Shown piece after piece: positions 10,225-22,179 of a DNA stretch of 64,000 bases (the stretch's first letter is position 1; every line of letters starts with the position of its first letter). Both the position numbers and the translations under genes were made by a program. This DNA comes from Carettochelys insculpta (taxonomy: Eukaryota > Chordata > Testudines > Carettochelyidae), in the NCBI RefSeq assembly GCF_033958435.1, contig NC_134147.1:48664001-48728000 (forward strand), given 5' to 3'. Below the pieces are notes generated by a model. That model was not told where the DNA came from and made no database searches. It saw only the letters and a program-made list of their open reading frames with translations.

Positions 10225-13018
10225 AAGACTTCAAGAAGCCCGGGGAACAAACAAGAGGAATTAGAGGCCCTGGAACAGTATAAGTAGTATGAAGTGATTG
10301 GAATAACAGAGACTTGGTGGGATGATTCTCATAACTGGAGCACAGTCATGGAAGAATATAAACTGTTTAGGAACGACAGGCGGGGGAGAAAAGGAGGAGT
10401 TGTTGCACTCGGTGTGAGGGAGTATTATGATTGCTCAGAGCTCCAGTGTAAGGAGGGAGAAAAGCCTGTAGTGCGTCTGTGTTAAGCTTAGAGATGGAAG
10501 CAAGAGAGGTGATGTTGTAGTTGGTGTCTGCTATAGACCCCCAGATCAGGGAGATGAGGATTTCTTCAGACAGCTAAGTGAAGCTTCCAAATCACAGGTC
10601 CTGGTTCTCATGGGAGACTTTAATTGTCCAAACATTTGTTGGGAGACCAATACAGCAGCACACAGACAATCCAGGAAGTTTTTGGAGAATGTTGGGGATA
10701 ACTTCCTGGTACAGCTGCTGATGGAACTGACCAGGGGCCATGCACAACTTAACCTGCTGCTCACAAACAGGGAAGGACTAGTAGGAGAAATAGAAGTTGG
10801 GGGCAACCTGGGCTGCAGTGATCATCAGATGGTAGATTTCAGGATCCTTTCAAAAGGAAGAAACGGGAGCAGTAATATACAGACCCTTGATTTCAAAAGA
10901 GCAGACTTTGACCCCCTGAGAGAACTGATGGGCAGGATCCCCTGGGAAACAAAGATGAAGTGGAAAAGCATTCAGGAGAACTGGCAGTATTTTAAAGAAG
11001 TCTTGCTGAAGGCACAGGAACAAACAATCCCGCTGCATAGTAAGAAACACAAATATGGTAGGCAACCAGCTTGGCTTAACAGGGAAATCTTTGGTAAGCT
11101 TAAACTCAAAAAGGATACATATGAGAAGTAGAAACTTGGACAGATGACTAAGGAGGAGTACAAACACACAGCTGGAAAATGCCAGGCAGTAATCAGGACA
11201 GCAAAGGCACAACTGGACTGCAGCTGGCAAGGGATGTGAAGGGTAAAAAGAAGGGTTTCTACAGGCATGTTAACAATAAGAGGGTTATCAGGGAAGGTGT
11301 GGGGCCATTACTGGATGAGGGAGGTAACCTAGTGACAGATGATGCAAGAAAAGCTGAAGTACTCGATGCTTTTTTGCCTCAGTCTTCACAGACAAGGTCA
11401 GTTCCCACACTACAGTGCTAGTCAATGTGGTATGGGAAGGTGGAGGGCAGCCACGGGTGGGGAAGGAACGAAGTAAGAGCTACTTAGAAAAACTAAATGT
11501 ACACAAATCCATGGGTCTGGATTTATTGCACCCAAGGGTACCGAAGGAATTGGCAGTTGTCATTGCCAAGCCTTTGGCCATTATATTTGAAGACTCTTGC
11601 AGATCGGGAGAGATTCCAGATGATTGGAAAAAGGCAAATGTAGTGCCCATCTTTGAAAAAGGAAAGAAGGATAATCCAGGGAACTATAGACCAGTCAGCC
11701 TTAGCTCAGTACCTGGGAAAATAATGGAAGGGATCCTCAAGGAATCCATTTTGGAGCACTCAGAAGAGGGGAAGTGATCAAAAGTAGTTAACATGGATTC
11801 ACCAAGGACAAGTCGTGCCTGACCAATCTGATCAGCTTCTGTGATGAGGTAACTGACTCTGTGGACATGGGGAAGTCAGTGGATGTGATAATACCTTGAC
11901 TTCAGCAAAGCTTTTGCTCCATTTCCCACACCAGTCTTGCCTATAAGTTAAGGAAGTATAGATTTGATACATGGACTATAAGATGAATAGAAAGCTGGCT
12001 GGATGGTCGGGCCCAAGAGCTCAATATCTGGATGGTGGTTGGTTTCACGTGGAGCACCCCAAGGCTTGGTTCTGGGGCCAGTGCTGTTCAATATCTTTAT
12101 TAATGACCTGAATGAGAGACTGGATTGCACCCTCAGCAAGTCTGCAGGTAACACCAAGCTAGGGGGAGAGGCAGATACGTTGGAGGGTAGACATAGGATC
12201 CAGAGTGACTTGGATAAATTGGAAGATTGGGCCAAAAGAAATCTGATGTGGTTCAACAAGGAGAAGTGTAGAGTCCTGCACATAGAATGGAAGACTCCCA
12301 AGAACAGTTATAGGCTGGGGACTGACTGGCTAGGCAGCAGTACAGCACAAAGGGACCTAGGGATTATGGTAGATGAAAGGCTGGATATGAGTAAACAGTG
12401 CGCCCTTGTACCCAAAATGTCCAATGGCATATTGGACTGCATTAGGAGGAGCACTGCCAACAGATAGAGAAATTGTTGTTCCACTCTATTAGGCACTGGT
12501 GAGGCCACATCTGGAATATTGTGTCCAGTTTTGGGACCCCCAGTATAGAAAGGATGTGGATGTGCTGGAGCAGGTTCAGTGGAAGGCAACAAAAATGACT
12601 GGGGGGCTGGAGCACATGACCTATGAGGCAAGGCTGAGGGATTTGGGCTTATTTAGTTTGAAGAAAAGAAGACTGAAGGGTGATTTAATAGCAGCCTTCA
12701 ACTTTCTGAAGGGGTCTTCTAAAGAGGATGGAGAGAAACTATTCTCAGTGGTAACAGATGACAGAACAAGGAGTAATGGTCTGAAGTTACAGAAGGAGAG
12801 GAGTAGGTTGGATATTAGGAAAAACTACTTCTCCAGGCAGGTGGTGAAGCACTGAAATTGGTTGCCTAGAGAGGTGGTGGAGTCTCCATCCTAGAGGTTT
12901 TTACGTCCTGGCTTGACATAGTCATGGCTGGCATGACTTAGATGAGGTTGATCCTACTTAAAGCGGGGGGCTGAACTTGACGACCTCTAGAGGTCCACTC
13001 CAGTCCAATGATTCTATT
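10225..13018 (+). mobile_element. CR1 LINE, near-complete ORF2, decayed
   Basis: Pieces of one CR1 ORF2 follow in order across several frames. The endonuclease region is at about 10294-10850, with ITETWWDD near its start, GDFNCPN in the middle and a SDHQMVDF block. The reverse transcriptase region is at about 11415-12470, with NPGNYRPVSL and APQGLVLGPVLFNIFINDL. The C-terminal region is at 12499-12855, with [13 protein letters not shown] and [10 protein letters not shown]. The polymerase box that should read FADD is replaced by SAGN (KSAGNTKLGG), and several frameshifts and stops break the frame, so it is inactive. The 3' end finishes at the typical tail TCCAATGATTCTATTTT. ORF1 is missing. 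Confidence 0.92.
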
Positions 13019-14756
13019 TTAAGTATCCCTATCACTAGTTTTTTGTCTTGAACTTTGTATCTTACCAACCCTAGATATTTTTCCTTGTAATTCATCACCT
13101 TTATCCTGTAGTTAATGGTTTATTCCAAACTCCGACCATTTCTAGAGCCTATAACAATTTTACACTGTATACCTAGCCTGGATATCATAGGAAAGCAACA
13201 AATTAAATCAAATCTGGACCTAAATCTTGGTTTTCAAATACTTTTGCAAACGAAAAGAGTACTGAAGAAGGTGTTTCACTTTTGATAAATCCAGTGGAAA
13301 GTTTCTAAGCAATCCTCATAGCATTTGCAGCAAAATTACTACAACATAGCACTAGGCGACTCAGAAGTTTCAGACTCAAAAGAGGAAGCTGTCTATTTTC
13401 ATTGTTCAAACAAAGATGTAAGATTTAAAACAAATAAATTGATTTCTTCACATTTTCTCCTCTAATAATCTTGAGTGTTATCAGTATCACAGAAAAGAAT
13501 TTTAATTGTTAGTATTTTTAACATGGCCATCATACCCTCTTAAATTATGGACAGAATAGATTACTGGCAAACAGATTTGTAGCTCCCTTTTTGTATCTGC
13601 TACAGGGCAATTCTAATTTGTGAAGATTCCGATCTCCATGTATTTCTACAAAATAATCACATTTATAGCCAGGATCTCTCCCTTTTGGGGATTTTACCTG
13701 AAAAGCCTCAAGAGGGTTTTATTTAGTCTTCCTATTAATAAACATAACACTCTAGGTCTTCATTATGTCAGAAATACAACAAAATGCAGCTGTTCCTCCC
13801 TCAAGATGCCCTGACATTTACTTCTTCTGGAAGGGAATCCTACAGCTACACTTGGGATCTGTTATCGTAATTTAACTTCTCCATAAGAGTCCAAATCAGA
13901 TGCACTATGCGTCAATCAGTTACTTCCTGCTCCCACCCAGTTTCCCAGTTCATAAGTGAGGGGATAAAGTCAGGTAAGCAAGATGACAGGATAGCGTCAA
14001 ACAAGAAGGCCATGTTGTGGTGGTATCCCTATTTAGTTTTAACCATTACACCATGCTACCTCTATGTAAACTATCTGTGCTATACATATTTCAAGACCAT
14101 TTTATTTTAAAATTTTAACAGTACTTCTGAAATGAAAACTATTTTGAAATGAAAACTATTTGAAATACACGAATCTCAAGCAGCTTTTAAATCAAAAGCA
14201 CAGTGCTACAGGTTGAACTTCTGTAATCCAGAACTAGCAACATCCGTAATCCAGCACGATTTTAGTTAGCCAAACAACCACTTACCATGGACATGGCCAA
14301 GTTTCCTGTGGTCCCATAAGTTTGTTTTCAACCACCAGTCTTGGCTCTTACAGAGTTCTGTGCTTTGTTTAGCTGCAAGTTACTGGCTTTTTGTTTTCTA
14401 AAAGCCCAGTAAGCAGTGGAAGAGTTAGTAATGTTCTAGACAACACTGACCTCCCATGGTTCAGCAAATTCTTTTGTTCCACGTTGGTCAGGTCCCAAAG
14501 GTGCCAATTTAGAGGGGTTCAATCTGTACAGCTCTATGATCTTTTGTGCATTTGTGGCTAATAGCAAACTTAATTGCTATTAGAATTTTCCCCAATACAC
14601 ATTAACAACATGGAAGTACAAAGACAAATGATCAAAGGGTTGCAATGCTTGCTACCGAGATCCCACACAGTATTTGGAATAGAAAAGTGCTTTCTGCTGA
14701 GCAGAACTCTCAGTCTCTCTCTTTACTTCAATTCCTGCTGGAGAGTCAACCAAAAT

Positions 14757-14836
14757 AGCCTGTCCCACGAAAGCTCACCACCTAATAAATTATTTTGTTA
14801 GTCTTTAAAGTACTACTTGACTGCTTTTTTGTTTTC
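14757..14836 (+). mobile_element. Penelope-like 3' end fragment
   Basis: CCCACGAAAGCTCACCACC, then TAATAAATTATTTTGTTAG and TCTTTAAAGTACTACTTGA, is the same subfamily as the arms at 63601-63792. It is a single 5'-truncated copy without a mirrored partner. Confidence 0.7.
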
Positions 14837-14859
14837 ATGACAAAAGCAGTTTCTTTGGT

Positions 14860-15212
14860 CTTGAAGTTCATACCTCCACACTAGCAACTGACAATGGGCC
14901 ACATTCTCCCTGACTGAACTGACTTGGTTTCTCCTCTCTTGATATTCACAACTCCACATTAACTGCCAATAATGGGCCACATCCACCCTGACTGAATAGA
15001 CCTTGTCAGCTCTGGCCCTCCCCTTTACTGAGACTCCCTCATTAAATGTTCCTCTGAAATCTGCCCCTCTCTCATCTGATGAAGAGGGTCTTTGTCCAGA
15101 AAAGCTTATGATCCAAAATATTTGTTAGTCTGTAAGGTGCCACAGGACTTTTTGTTGTTTTTGAAGATACAGACTAACTCAGCTACCTCTCTGATACTCA
15201 CCTCAGTTTACT
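14860..15212 (+). mobile_element. Penelope-like 3' region
   Basis: This copy holds the region downstream of the GIY-YIG frame as well as the terminus; compare 48240-48482. Two similar blocks with the motif AATGGGCCACAT (about 14890-14930 and 14970-15010) suggest an internal duplication. The terminal block at 15071-15160 has CTGATGA followed by GGGTCTTTGTCC and AGAAAAGC, then TTGTTAGTCTGTAAGGTGCC. It ends in GATACAGACTAACTCAGCTA. Confidence 0.7.
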
Positions 15213-16012
15213 AAAACACAGGTAAAAGGTAAAGGGTATCTAACATAGCTTTGGTTATAATACAAGCCTGAACACAGCTCCGAGTTCAGAGCCCTGGCCT
15301 TGTAAATAACTAGTCATGACTTCTGAACTCACGGATACCTTTGAAAAGATTCCCCATAGCTAGCACTATGTGTTCAGAGGGAAACTGCTTTGCAAAAGTT
15401 AGTCCCATAAACTTCCAATTTGAGCTCCTGAGACAGAAAGCACTGTAACAGTACAAATCTGCACTTTTGATCACATAGTATGCTTATTAACTATAAATAT
15501 AGCATTAATTGCCTCTAAGGTCATTCGTGTTATAGCATTTGCCATACCAGGAAAACAGACTCCTGCTGCTGTGATGTGTGTGCATCTAAACAATGAGTAA
15601 GGCTGAAGGACACACCCCTCAGCGTTCAAAACAAGTCTAATACCAAGGCATCTGCTACTTTGGAAGTGCACCTGGCCTCATCTCTTACATCCTCATTCCC
15701 TCCTAAGTGGGAAAAAGATCTGAAACACAACATACAGATCTCTTTTTCTCCGATTCTATGCCATGATACTTGCTTGATAATGCCATGATAAACACAGTCT
15801 TTTAAAAAATATAGTTATATTCCAAGAAAGGGCCTATAAAATAGAATTATGGAATTCCATTGTTGTTGTATATCAGTGACTCCAGACCAATTCTGGTCAA
15901 TTGTTAAGAAAATGGTGCCTGGTAAATATATCACAGGAAAATGAGCCTATGAGGTGAAAGTCAAACTAGGTTCCTTCTGGCTAAGCCTCAAACTCACCCC
16001 TTGTAATAATGA

Positions 16013-16134
16013 AACAAAAAAGCAGTCATGTAGCACTTCAGATCTGAAGAAGCAGGTCTGGTCCCATGAAAGCTTATCACCTAATAAATTATTTTGTTAG
16101 TCTTTAAAGTGCTCCATGCCCACTTCTTTGTTTT
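16013..16134. mobile_element. Penelope-like 3' end with a short inverted partner
   Basis: A sense 3' end (about 16040-16134: CTGAAGAAGCAGGTCTGG, then TTTTGTTAGTCTTTAAAG) is preceded by about 26 bases (16013-16038) that mirror its own end. This is a third, much shortened case of the inverted arrangement seen at 713-985 and 63559-63794. Confidence 0.65.
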
Positions 16135-16959
16135 GATAAGTAAAGAAAACACAAAGTAAAATCCTATTTTGACACCACCATGAACAGTCATAACAGGGCA
16201 GCCATAGAGGCAGATGGTCTGGGTAAAGGCTGTCTACATTAGAAGTGCTGCAGATGCACCAGTATAGCTGCCCCACTATAACATGTCTGGTGAACCACTG
16301 AGAAGTGACAGGTGTGCTGGTGGGAGAAGCTTTTCTGTCAACATAGCACTGTCCACACAGGTGCTTCAGTCAACGTAACTCACATCAAGCAAGTGAACAG
16401 CTTAGAGTGGATAACAGAAATATGGACATGAATGGCAGTATGTACAAGCCCAAATAAAACGGTTATTGACCAACACAATACAAATAATCAACACTAAGTA
16501 CAGCTTTATGGCAACGTGGCTCAAAGCAAATTCATTAAGGAGGGAGGAAGTGAAGGGGCTGCACAGACAAAACCCTCCTGACTCCAGAGCCACCAAGTGA
16601 ACACAGTGAGCTGCTTTGTCGGTGGCTTCTTCCCACCCAACCCCACCATCTCACTACCCACCCCAAGACTTCTATTCCCCCCCTCCCCTGTCCCCCTGGG
16701 TTCACTTCTCCCCCACACTTAATGCCATGCCAGGGCTCCCCACAGGCCCCCATCCCATACCTTCCCACCCCTCATTTCTCCCTCCCCTGACCAGGGACTT
16801 GCTTTTCCCCTCCCACTCCCTTCCTGGAGCTCTGCACTACCATTCAGGGGTCCCCATAGGCTCCGCCACCCACCCCAAACTCCCCTCTCTTGGGCAGAGG
16901 TGCACCTCCCCAATGCCCCACCCCCACATATAGGAACTCTCCCCCACCCCCTCCCAATG

Positions 16960-17850
16960 CCCTACTCCTCCAGACGGGAACTGCCCCCCAAATACCCCGC
17001 ACCCCCCGGCCCCCATGCCCTACTCCTCCAGCCAGGAACTGCCCCCCAAATACCCCGCACCCCCCGGCCCCCATGCCCTACTCCTCCAGCCAGGAACTGC
17101 CCCCCAAATACCCCGCTCCCCCCAGCCCCCATGCCCTACTCCTCCAACCGGGAACTGCCCCCCAAATACCCCGCACCCCGCACCCCCCGGCCCCCGTGCC
17201 CTACTCCTCCAGCCGGGAACTGCCCCCAAATACCCCGCTCCCCCCGGCCCCCATGCCCTACTCCTCCAGCCGGGAACTGCCCCCAAATACCCCGCTCCCC
17301 CCGGCCCCCATGCCCTACTCCTCCAGCCGGGAACTGCCCCCCAAATACCCCGCACCCCCCGGCCCCCATGCCCTACTCCTCCAGCCGGGAACTGCCCCCA
17401 AATACCCCGCTCCCCCCGGCCCCCATGCCCTACTCCTCCAGCCGGGAACTGCCCCCCAAATACCCCGCACCCCCCGGCCCCCATGCCCTACTCCTCCAGC
17501 CAGGAACTGCCCCCCAAATACCCCGCACCCCGCACCCCCCGGCCCTACTCCTCCAGCCGGGAACTGCCCCCCAAATACCCCGCACCCCCCGTCCCCCATG
17601 CCCTACTCCTCCAGCCAGGAACTGCCCTCCAAATACCCCGCACCCCCCGTCCCCCATGCCCTACTCCTCCAGCCGGGAACTGCCCCCAAATACCCCGCAC
17701 CCCGCACCCTCCGGCCCCCATGCCCTACTCCTCCAGCCAGGAACTGCCCCCAAATACCCCGCACCCCCCGGCCCCCATGCCCTACTCCTCCAGCCGGGAA
17801 CTGCCCCCAAATACCCCGCTCCCCCCGGCCGGGAACTGCCCCCCGGCCCC
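16960..17850. repeat. GC-rich minisatellite, ~59-bp unit, about 15 copies
   Basis: A unit built around CCCTACTCCTCCAGCC, GGGAACTGCCCCC and AAATACCCCGC repeats about 15 times, with a truncated last copy ending near 17838. Unit length varies mainly in C runs and by an extra GCACCCC. It lies in PXK intron 1 and ends about 20 bases from the exon 1 donor. It leaves all three plus frames and several minus frames open for hundreds of codons; these are not genes. Confidence 0.95.
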
Positions 17851-17860
17851 GACCGCTCAC

Positions 17861-17962
17861 CGTGTGCGTGTGCAGGCTCTGGCTCGCCTCGATCACGGCT
17901 GTCAGCGGCACCGTGTCGTCCAATAGCACCTTACCGGCCGGCGGCTTCTCCATGAAGGCCAT
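17861..17962 (-). CDS. PXK: PXK coding exon 1 (PX domain kinase-like protein)
   Basis: Reading leftward from the ATG at 17962, 34 codons run to a GTGAGC donor at 17860-17855. The start MAFMEKPPAGKVLLDDTVPL followed by an IEASQSL stretch is the known N-terminus of vertebrate PXK. A second in-frame ATG at 17953 is also possible; the first matches the family start. PXK carries a PX domain that binds phosphoinositides on endosomes, a protein kinase-like domain thought to be inactive or nearly so, and a proline-rich WH2-like tail; only residues leading into the PX domain are encoded here. The exon ends on a codon boundary. No later exon was found, so intron 1 is longer than 17.8 kb. PXK lies downstream of RPP14-HTD2 in the same orientation, as in mammals. 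Confidence 0.92.
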
Positions 17963-18297
17963 GCCGGGCCGGGCCGGGCCCCGCGCCGCCGCCCGACTCC
18001 CGCCGCAGCGCCCCGCGCCGCCGCCCGACTCCCGCCGCTGTCAACACCGAGAGGCGCCGCCGCCGCGCCGCCGCCGGGTCTTAAAGCCGAACGCGCCCCG
18101 CCCGCTCGTGCCAGGGCCCGCCACACTCGGGCAGGCGGGGCCCTCCTCAGGCACTCCGCGCCCCGCCCGGGGAGAGGGCGTTCACCTCCCGCAGCCCGGG
18201 CCTCCGCGCCGGCGGGGGCGCCTCGCCTCAGCTCAGGCAGCCGGGCCTCCGCACCCAGCCGGGGGGGCTGCTCACCTTCCGCAACCAGCGCCCCCAC

Positions 18298-18462
18298 AGC
18301 CCGGCGGGGGCGCTCACCTCAGGCGGCGGGGGGCCCCCCACAGCCCGGCGGGGGCGCTCACCTCAGGCGGCGGGGGGCCCCCCACAGCCCGGCGGGGGCG
18401 CTCACCTCAGGCGGCGGGGGGCCCCCCACAGCCCGGCGGGGGCGCTCACCTCAGGCGGCCAG
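18298..18462. repeat. 44-bp tandem repeat upstream of PXK
   Basis: Three full 44-bp units start at 18298, 18342 and 18386, with a partial fourth at 18430. Each has CCCGGCGGGGGCGCTCACC. On the minus (PXK) strand every unit carries GAGGTGAGC, a consensus 5' splice site. Related degenerate copies surround the array (18178-18290 and near 18565). Confidence 0.92.
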
Positions 18463-19279
18463 GGCTTCCGCACCCAGGCGGGGGCCTCCACAGCCCGGGC
18501 CACGACACCCAGCCGGGAGGGGCTGGTCAGGTCGGGCGGCCAGAGCACACTCTGTAGCCCGGGCATGCTCACCTCAGGCCAGCAAAGGGCTGCGGGGGCC
18601 ACCCACACCCCGCCAGGCACCCCAATTGCAGGCCCTCTGGACTCCACTGGGAGCCCCCAAGCTGAACACCCAGGCCCCCCGGCTGAGGGGTGCAACTCCA
18701 CACAGGGCCCCCGGGGCATTACAGCCAGTAGGCCCTGAGCCCCGAGAAGCTGCAGCCTGGAGCTCCACACTGAGGGCCCCACCACAATCTCCCTCCCATT
18801 ACAGCAAAACAAAGACTCAGCTGCCTGTCGGATAGGACTGTGGCAGGCCCTGCTCTAGTCGCTCAAAACAGTGATAGAACTAAGTGGCGGGGAAAGACTG
18901 GCTCCTTTCTGCCTTCTCCTTGGTTACAACTCTCTCCATACTACTTCAGCTTCCATCTCCAGCAGGTAACCCAGTATTTCCCAACTGCCCCCAGGTGCTG
19001 GGAGAGCTACAGACCAGCACACCTGGCTAGCACCTGTTCCATGCAATTGGTAAGTTATTGCACCTTAGCGCTACTGAGGCCTGTTATGATTAAAAATTTT
19101 AAACTGTTCTGTAGAATAGCACTACATGTGTAGAACTGCTTTTATGGGAATCAGCGCATGAGCAGTTCCTATGGAGAAAAAAAATCAACCCAAAATATTG
19201 CAGCTATGTTCCAAAAGGGGTGCAAAGAAAAGTGACACAATTCAGGGAAAAGTTGCTTCAAGAGGTACACACCCACACA

Positions 19280-19345
19280 CATCTCCTAGAACTGGAAGGC
19301 ACTTCAGGAGGTCATCAAGTCCAGTCCCCTGCCCTCATGGTAGGA
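19280..19345 (-). mobile_element. Short CR1 tail fragment, antisense
   Basis: ACTGGAAGGCACTTCAGGAG followed by GTCATCAAGTCCAGTCCCC is the reverse complement of a CR1 3' end. A run of C and then T follows at 19359-19382. Confidence 0.65.
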
Positions 19346-20509
19346 CCAAGCAGCGTCCCCCCCCCCCCGCCCTTTTTTTTTTTAAATCTCTTTGCCCCAG
19401 ATCTCTAAATGGCCCCTTTCAGGGCTGAACTTAACAACCCTAGGATTAGCAGGCCAAGGTGATTTTTCTTCAGTTGCATTTATTCTTTTTGTACAAATTT
19501 ACTTTTAATCAAATTACCAAAGAAAAATAATCCAAAACTGTACTTAGAATTTATATTCAGAGTTTTGGTTTTTGCCATCACACTGTACAAGCACAGGGAG
19601 GGGCATCTCTCCCTGTTCCCAGCAGTTTACAATCTTATTGAACACCAAATAAAGAGGTGCATCTGCAGAGTTATTGCTATTTTTATAGTCTTGGAATCAT
19701 CACCACCATGCTATTACCTGAAACAACACTGTCCAACTTGAGCCGAGCAATTGTCCCCTCTTCTCTGCTATTTATAATCCCAGACCCTTAGGGAACTAGC
19801 CCACTTCATCTTATGCCTGAGGCCCCTCCAGTGTCCTAGAGTCAGAGATACTATTTTGCTCTCTCTACAGTTTATGGCATCTGGGTTTTGATTTGGTAAC
19901 TACCCCAAGGTGCTATTCTCTGTCCCAGATGCAGGGATGCTAGAACTAGGAATCTGGGGTACAGCAGAAATCCTTGGCTTGAAGTGGTTTCCAGTATATA
20001 CAGGGTTTATAGGTTTGTTCAATGGCTTTCAGCACACTAACTATAAAAACTATTCCAGTTCCACCGCTCTTACCCAACAATCCCACCCTACCCCCTGCAA
20101 ACTTGGCCAATTATATCAAATGGACACGGAACTGAACGCCAAATGAGACAGAAGGAAAAGGACTTAAATTTAAAGGAGAATTGGAGTCAGGGGCATTTGT
20201 GCATTTGAAAATCTTCCCCACAGTTAACAGAGAGAAGTATTGATCCTGAGAGCATGTTTGAGTCCTCGCTGGGAGTTAACAAGGCTCAGCAACTGCCTGT
20301 GTTAGGCCCAGAGTAATTATAGAAAAGAAAACAAATGAAGCACATCATACTGAGAAAAAGAAACTGAAAGTCACATGCAGTCAGTACTGGGTCTGTGCCA
20401 GGAGTTGCCAGGCTAAACCCCCAGTGCTTCAGAGAGAGAGCAGCTTTGACATTTTTTTCCTGGGAGGAGATCATACTGAACACAAAAAAAGGCCTCTTCC
20501 ATTCTTACC

Positions 20510-21825
20510 TGCCTCCATCCAGACTCCTACAGTGTGATTTTCATTGACTTGACCAAGGCATTCAAAACAATCAACAGAAATGGGCTCTGGAAAGTACTTG
20601 GGCAAATTAGCTGTCCTGAAAAATTTATGATTATTGTTCAGTCTTTTCATGATGGCATGCTAGGTTGTGTCCTTAACAATGGAGAGACATCAGCACCTTT
20701 TGAAATATTAAATGGTACAAAGCAAGGATGTGTCCTTGTTTCTCTCCTGTTCAGCATTCACTTTTCAATGATGCTGTTAGTTGCTTTCAAGGACTGCATG
20801 TTGGGTGTATCTATTCAGTTCCAAACAGATGGTAGTATTTTCAACTTCTGGAGACTTCAGGCTCAAACTAAAGAGTTTACCACAACTTTCCATGACCTTC
20901 TGTTTGCTGATGACCGTGCAAGGATCCACAAGAGCATTTTGATCACTCTATTTCTTCTACTCACCGTTTTGGACTCATTGTGAGCCTCAAAAAGACAGAG
21001 GTTATGCCTCAGCTGTTCAGAAGGAGCCCAGCACTCCAATGATCACTGCTTCTGGTATTGTCCTTAAGGCTGTTGACAAGTTCCACTATCACAGAAGTGT
21101 ACTGTCCTCTAGCGTAAATGTAGATGATGATGTATCTGCTGGATTAGCCAAAGCCAGCACTACCTCGGTAAGATTGACCAAATGCCTCTGGAATGACCAT
21201 GGTGTTAAACATAGCAGAGTTCAGAGTTTATCAGGCAGTTGTCTTGAATATCTTGCTGTATGGCTCAGAGTCGTGGACAATATATTGCTGTCATGTTTTG
21301 AAACTCAATCACTTCCATATGCACTGTCTGAATATTGCCCACATGAAGTGGTGAGACACAAGTCCTGTCATGGAGGTGTGTGGTGTCATGGGCATGGAAG
21401 CAATGAACAAACAGTTTTGCTGAACTGATCACGTTATAAGGACAGAAAATACATGGATACCAAAGATGGTCTTTTATAGCTAGCTTGCTCATGGAAAGCA
21501 CCCTATTGGTGGGCAGTATAAGCACTATAAAGCCATCCTAGAGGCCAACATGAAGTCATGTGGCATATCTCCCAGTGATCTGGAAATTCCAGCTCAGGAC
21601 AGATTGTCCTGGTGGCAAACCATTGTACAGACTCTTAAATGCTTTGAGAGTCAATGTAGCCAGTCGTTACAGGAAAAGCTTAAGATCCAAAAAGAATGTA
21701 CAAAAACCCATGGGTGGCAGGTTTTTTTGTGACATCTGCAATCAGCTCATCCAATCAAGGATTGGTTTAGTTGCTCATCAACGGCATCATAGAACAAGAG
21801 ATCTGTTGGCTGATGTCTCAGTCCA
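20510..21825 (+). mobile_element. Non-LTR retrotransposon with C-terminal zinc finger, decayed
   Basis: Reverse transcriptase motifs occur in order: IFIDLTKAF at about 20540, NGTKQGCVLVSLLFSIHF at about 20710-20765, and LLFADD at about 20900, where the catalytic FADD is kept. Later frames contain a thumb or connection region (21039-21428), and the end has a C2H2 finger (CDICNQLIQSRIGLVAHQRHH-like, about 21731-21795). Stops and frame changes break it. The first half of the protein, including any endonuclease, is missing. The fragment at 62485-63082 is the C-terminus of the same kind of element. I could not assign the clade. Confidence 0.82.
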
Positions 21826-22179
21826 CACAATCTGCCTCCCTCCAATTATAAAAGACAGATTCTACCACTTTCATTTGTTTATTTACAAATAGATTTAGTA
21901 AAACAATACATATTTTACTTAATACCTTCAAACCTCTTCTCTAGACCCACCTTAGCCTAAAGATTGATTGTAACCAGCAGTATATACAAAGGGCAAAGGT
22001 AGTGAGGACATTTGGGAAATAGCCTATTGAAGCAATACCAACAGAAGTGATGAAGTCAATGAAGTGAAGAAATCCTGCTAATTAATCATACAGTGTGTAT
22101 CAACATCCTTCTCCTAAGCACAGCTGTGGGTTAAACTTACAGCAGTTGTCCTTTGTCATTGGTATTTGTCATGAGGTAT

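Larger units (their letters stand above)
1..17860 (-). other. PXK: PXK intron 1 (5' part) and its unassigned stretches
   Basis: Everything left of the exon 1 donor is read as PXK intron 1, because no further PXK exon was recognised on the minus strand. The stretches 1-700, 998-3026, 3440-4136, 4540-5090, 6450-6700, 6940-7210, 7270-8660, 9000-10220, 13020-14750, 15215-16010 and 16140-16955 show no gene that I can support. Within them, 7660-7815 looks like an old L2/MIR-type relic, and 16225-16395 has weak MITE-like ends. Short exons could have been missed by eye. Confidence 0.6.
17830..18500 (-). promoter_or_regulatory. PXK: PXK CpG island and promoter region
   Basis: A very CpG-rich block covers PXK exon 1 and the sequence upstream of it on the minus strand, including many CGCCGCC runs at 17960-18080. 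No TATA box was noticed. The transcription start cannot be placed from sequence alone. A 44-bp tandem repeat lies at its upstream edge. Confidence 0.75.

Noticed and set aside
16960..17850. CRISPR-like regular repeat
   Set aside because: The units are directly tandem without unique spacers, in a vertebrate intron.
16890..18557. Very long open frames of 300-555 codons, proline-rich
   Set aside because: They run through the 59-bp minisatellite and the GC-rich island, are open in several frames at once, and overlap PXK exon 1 on the other strand. No start context or domain is seen.
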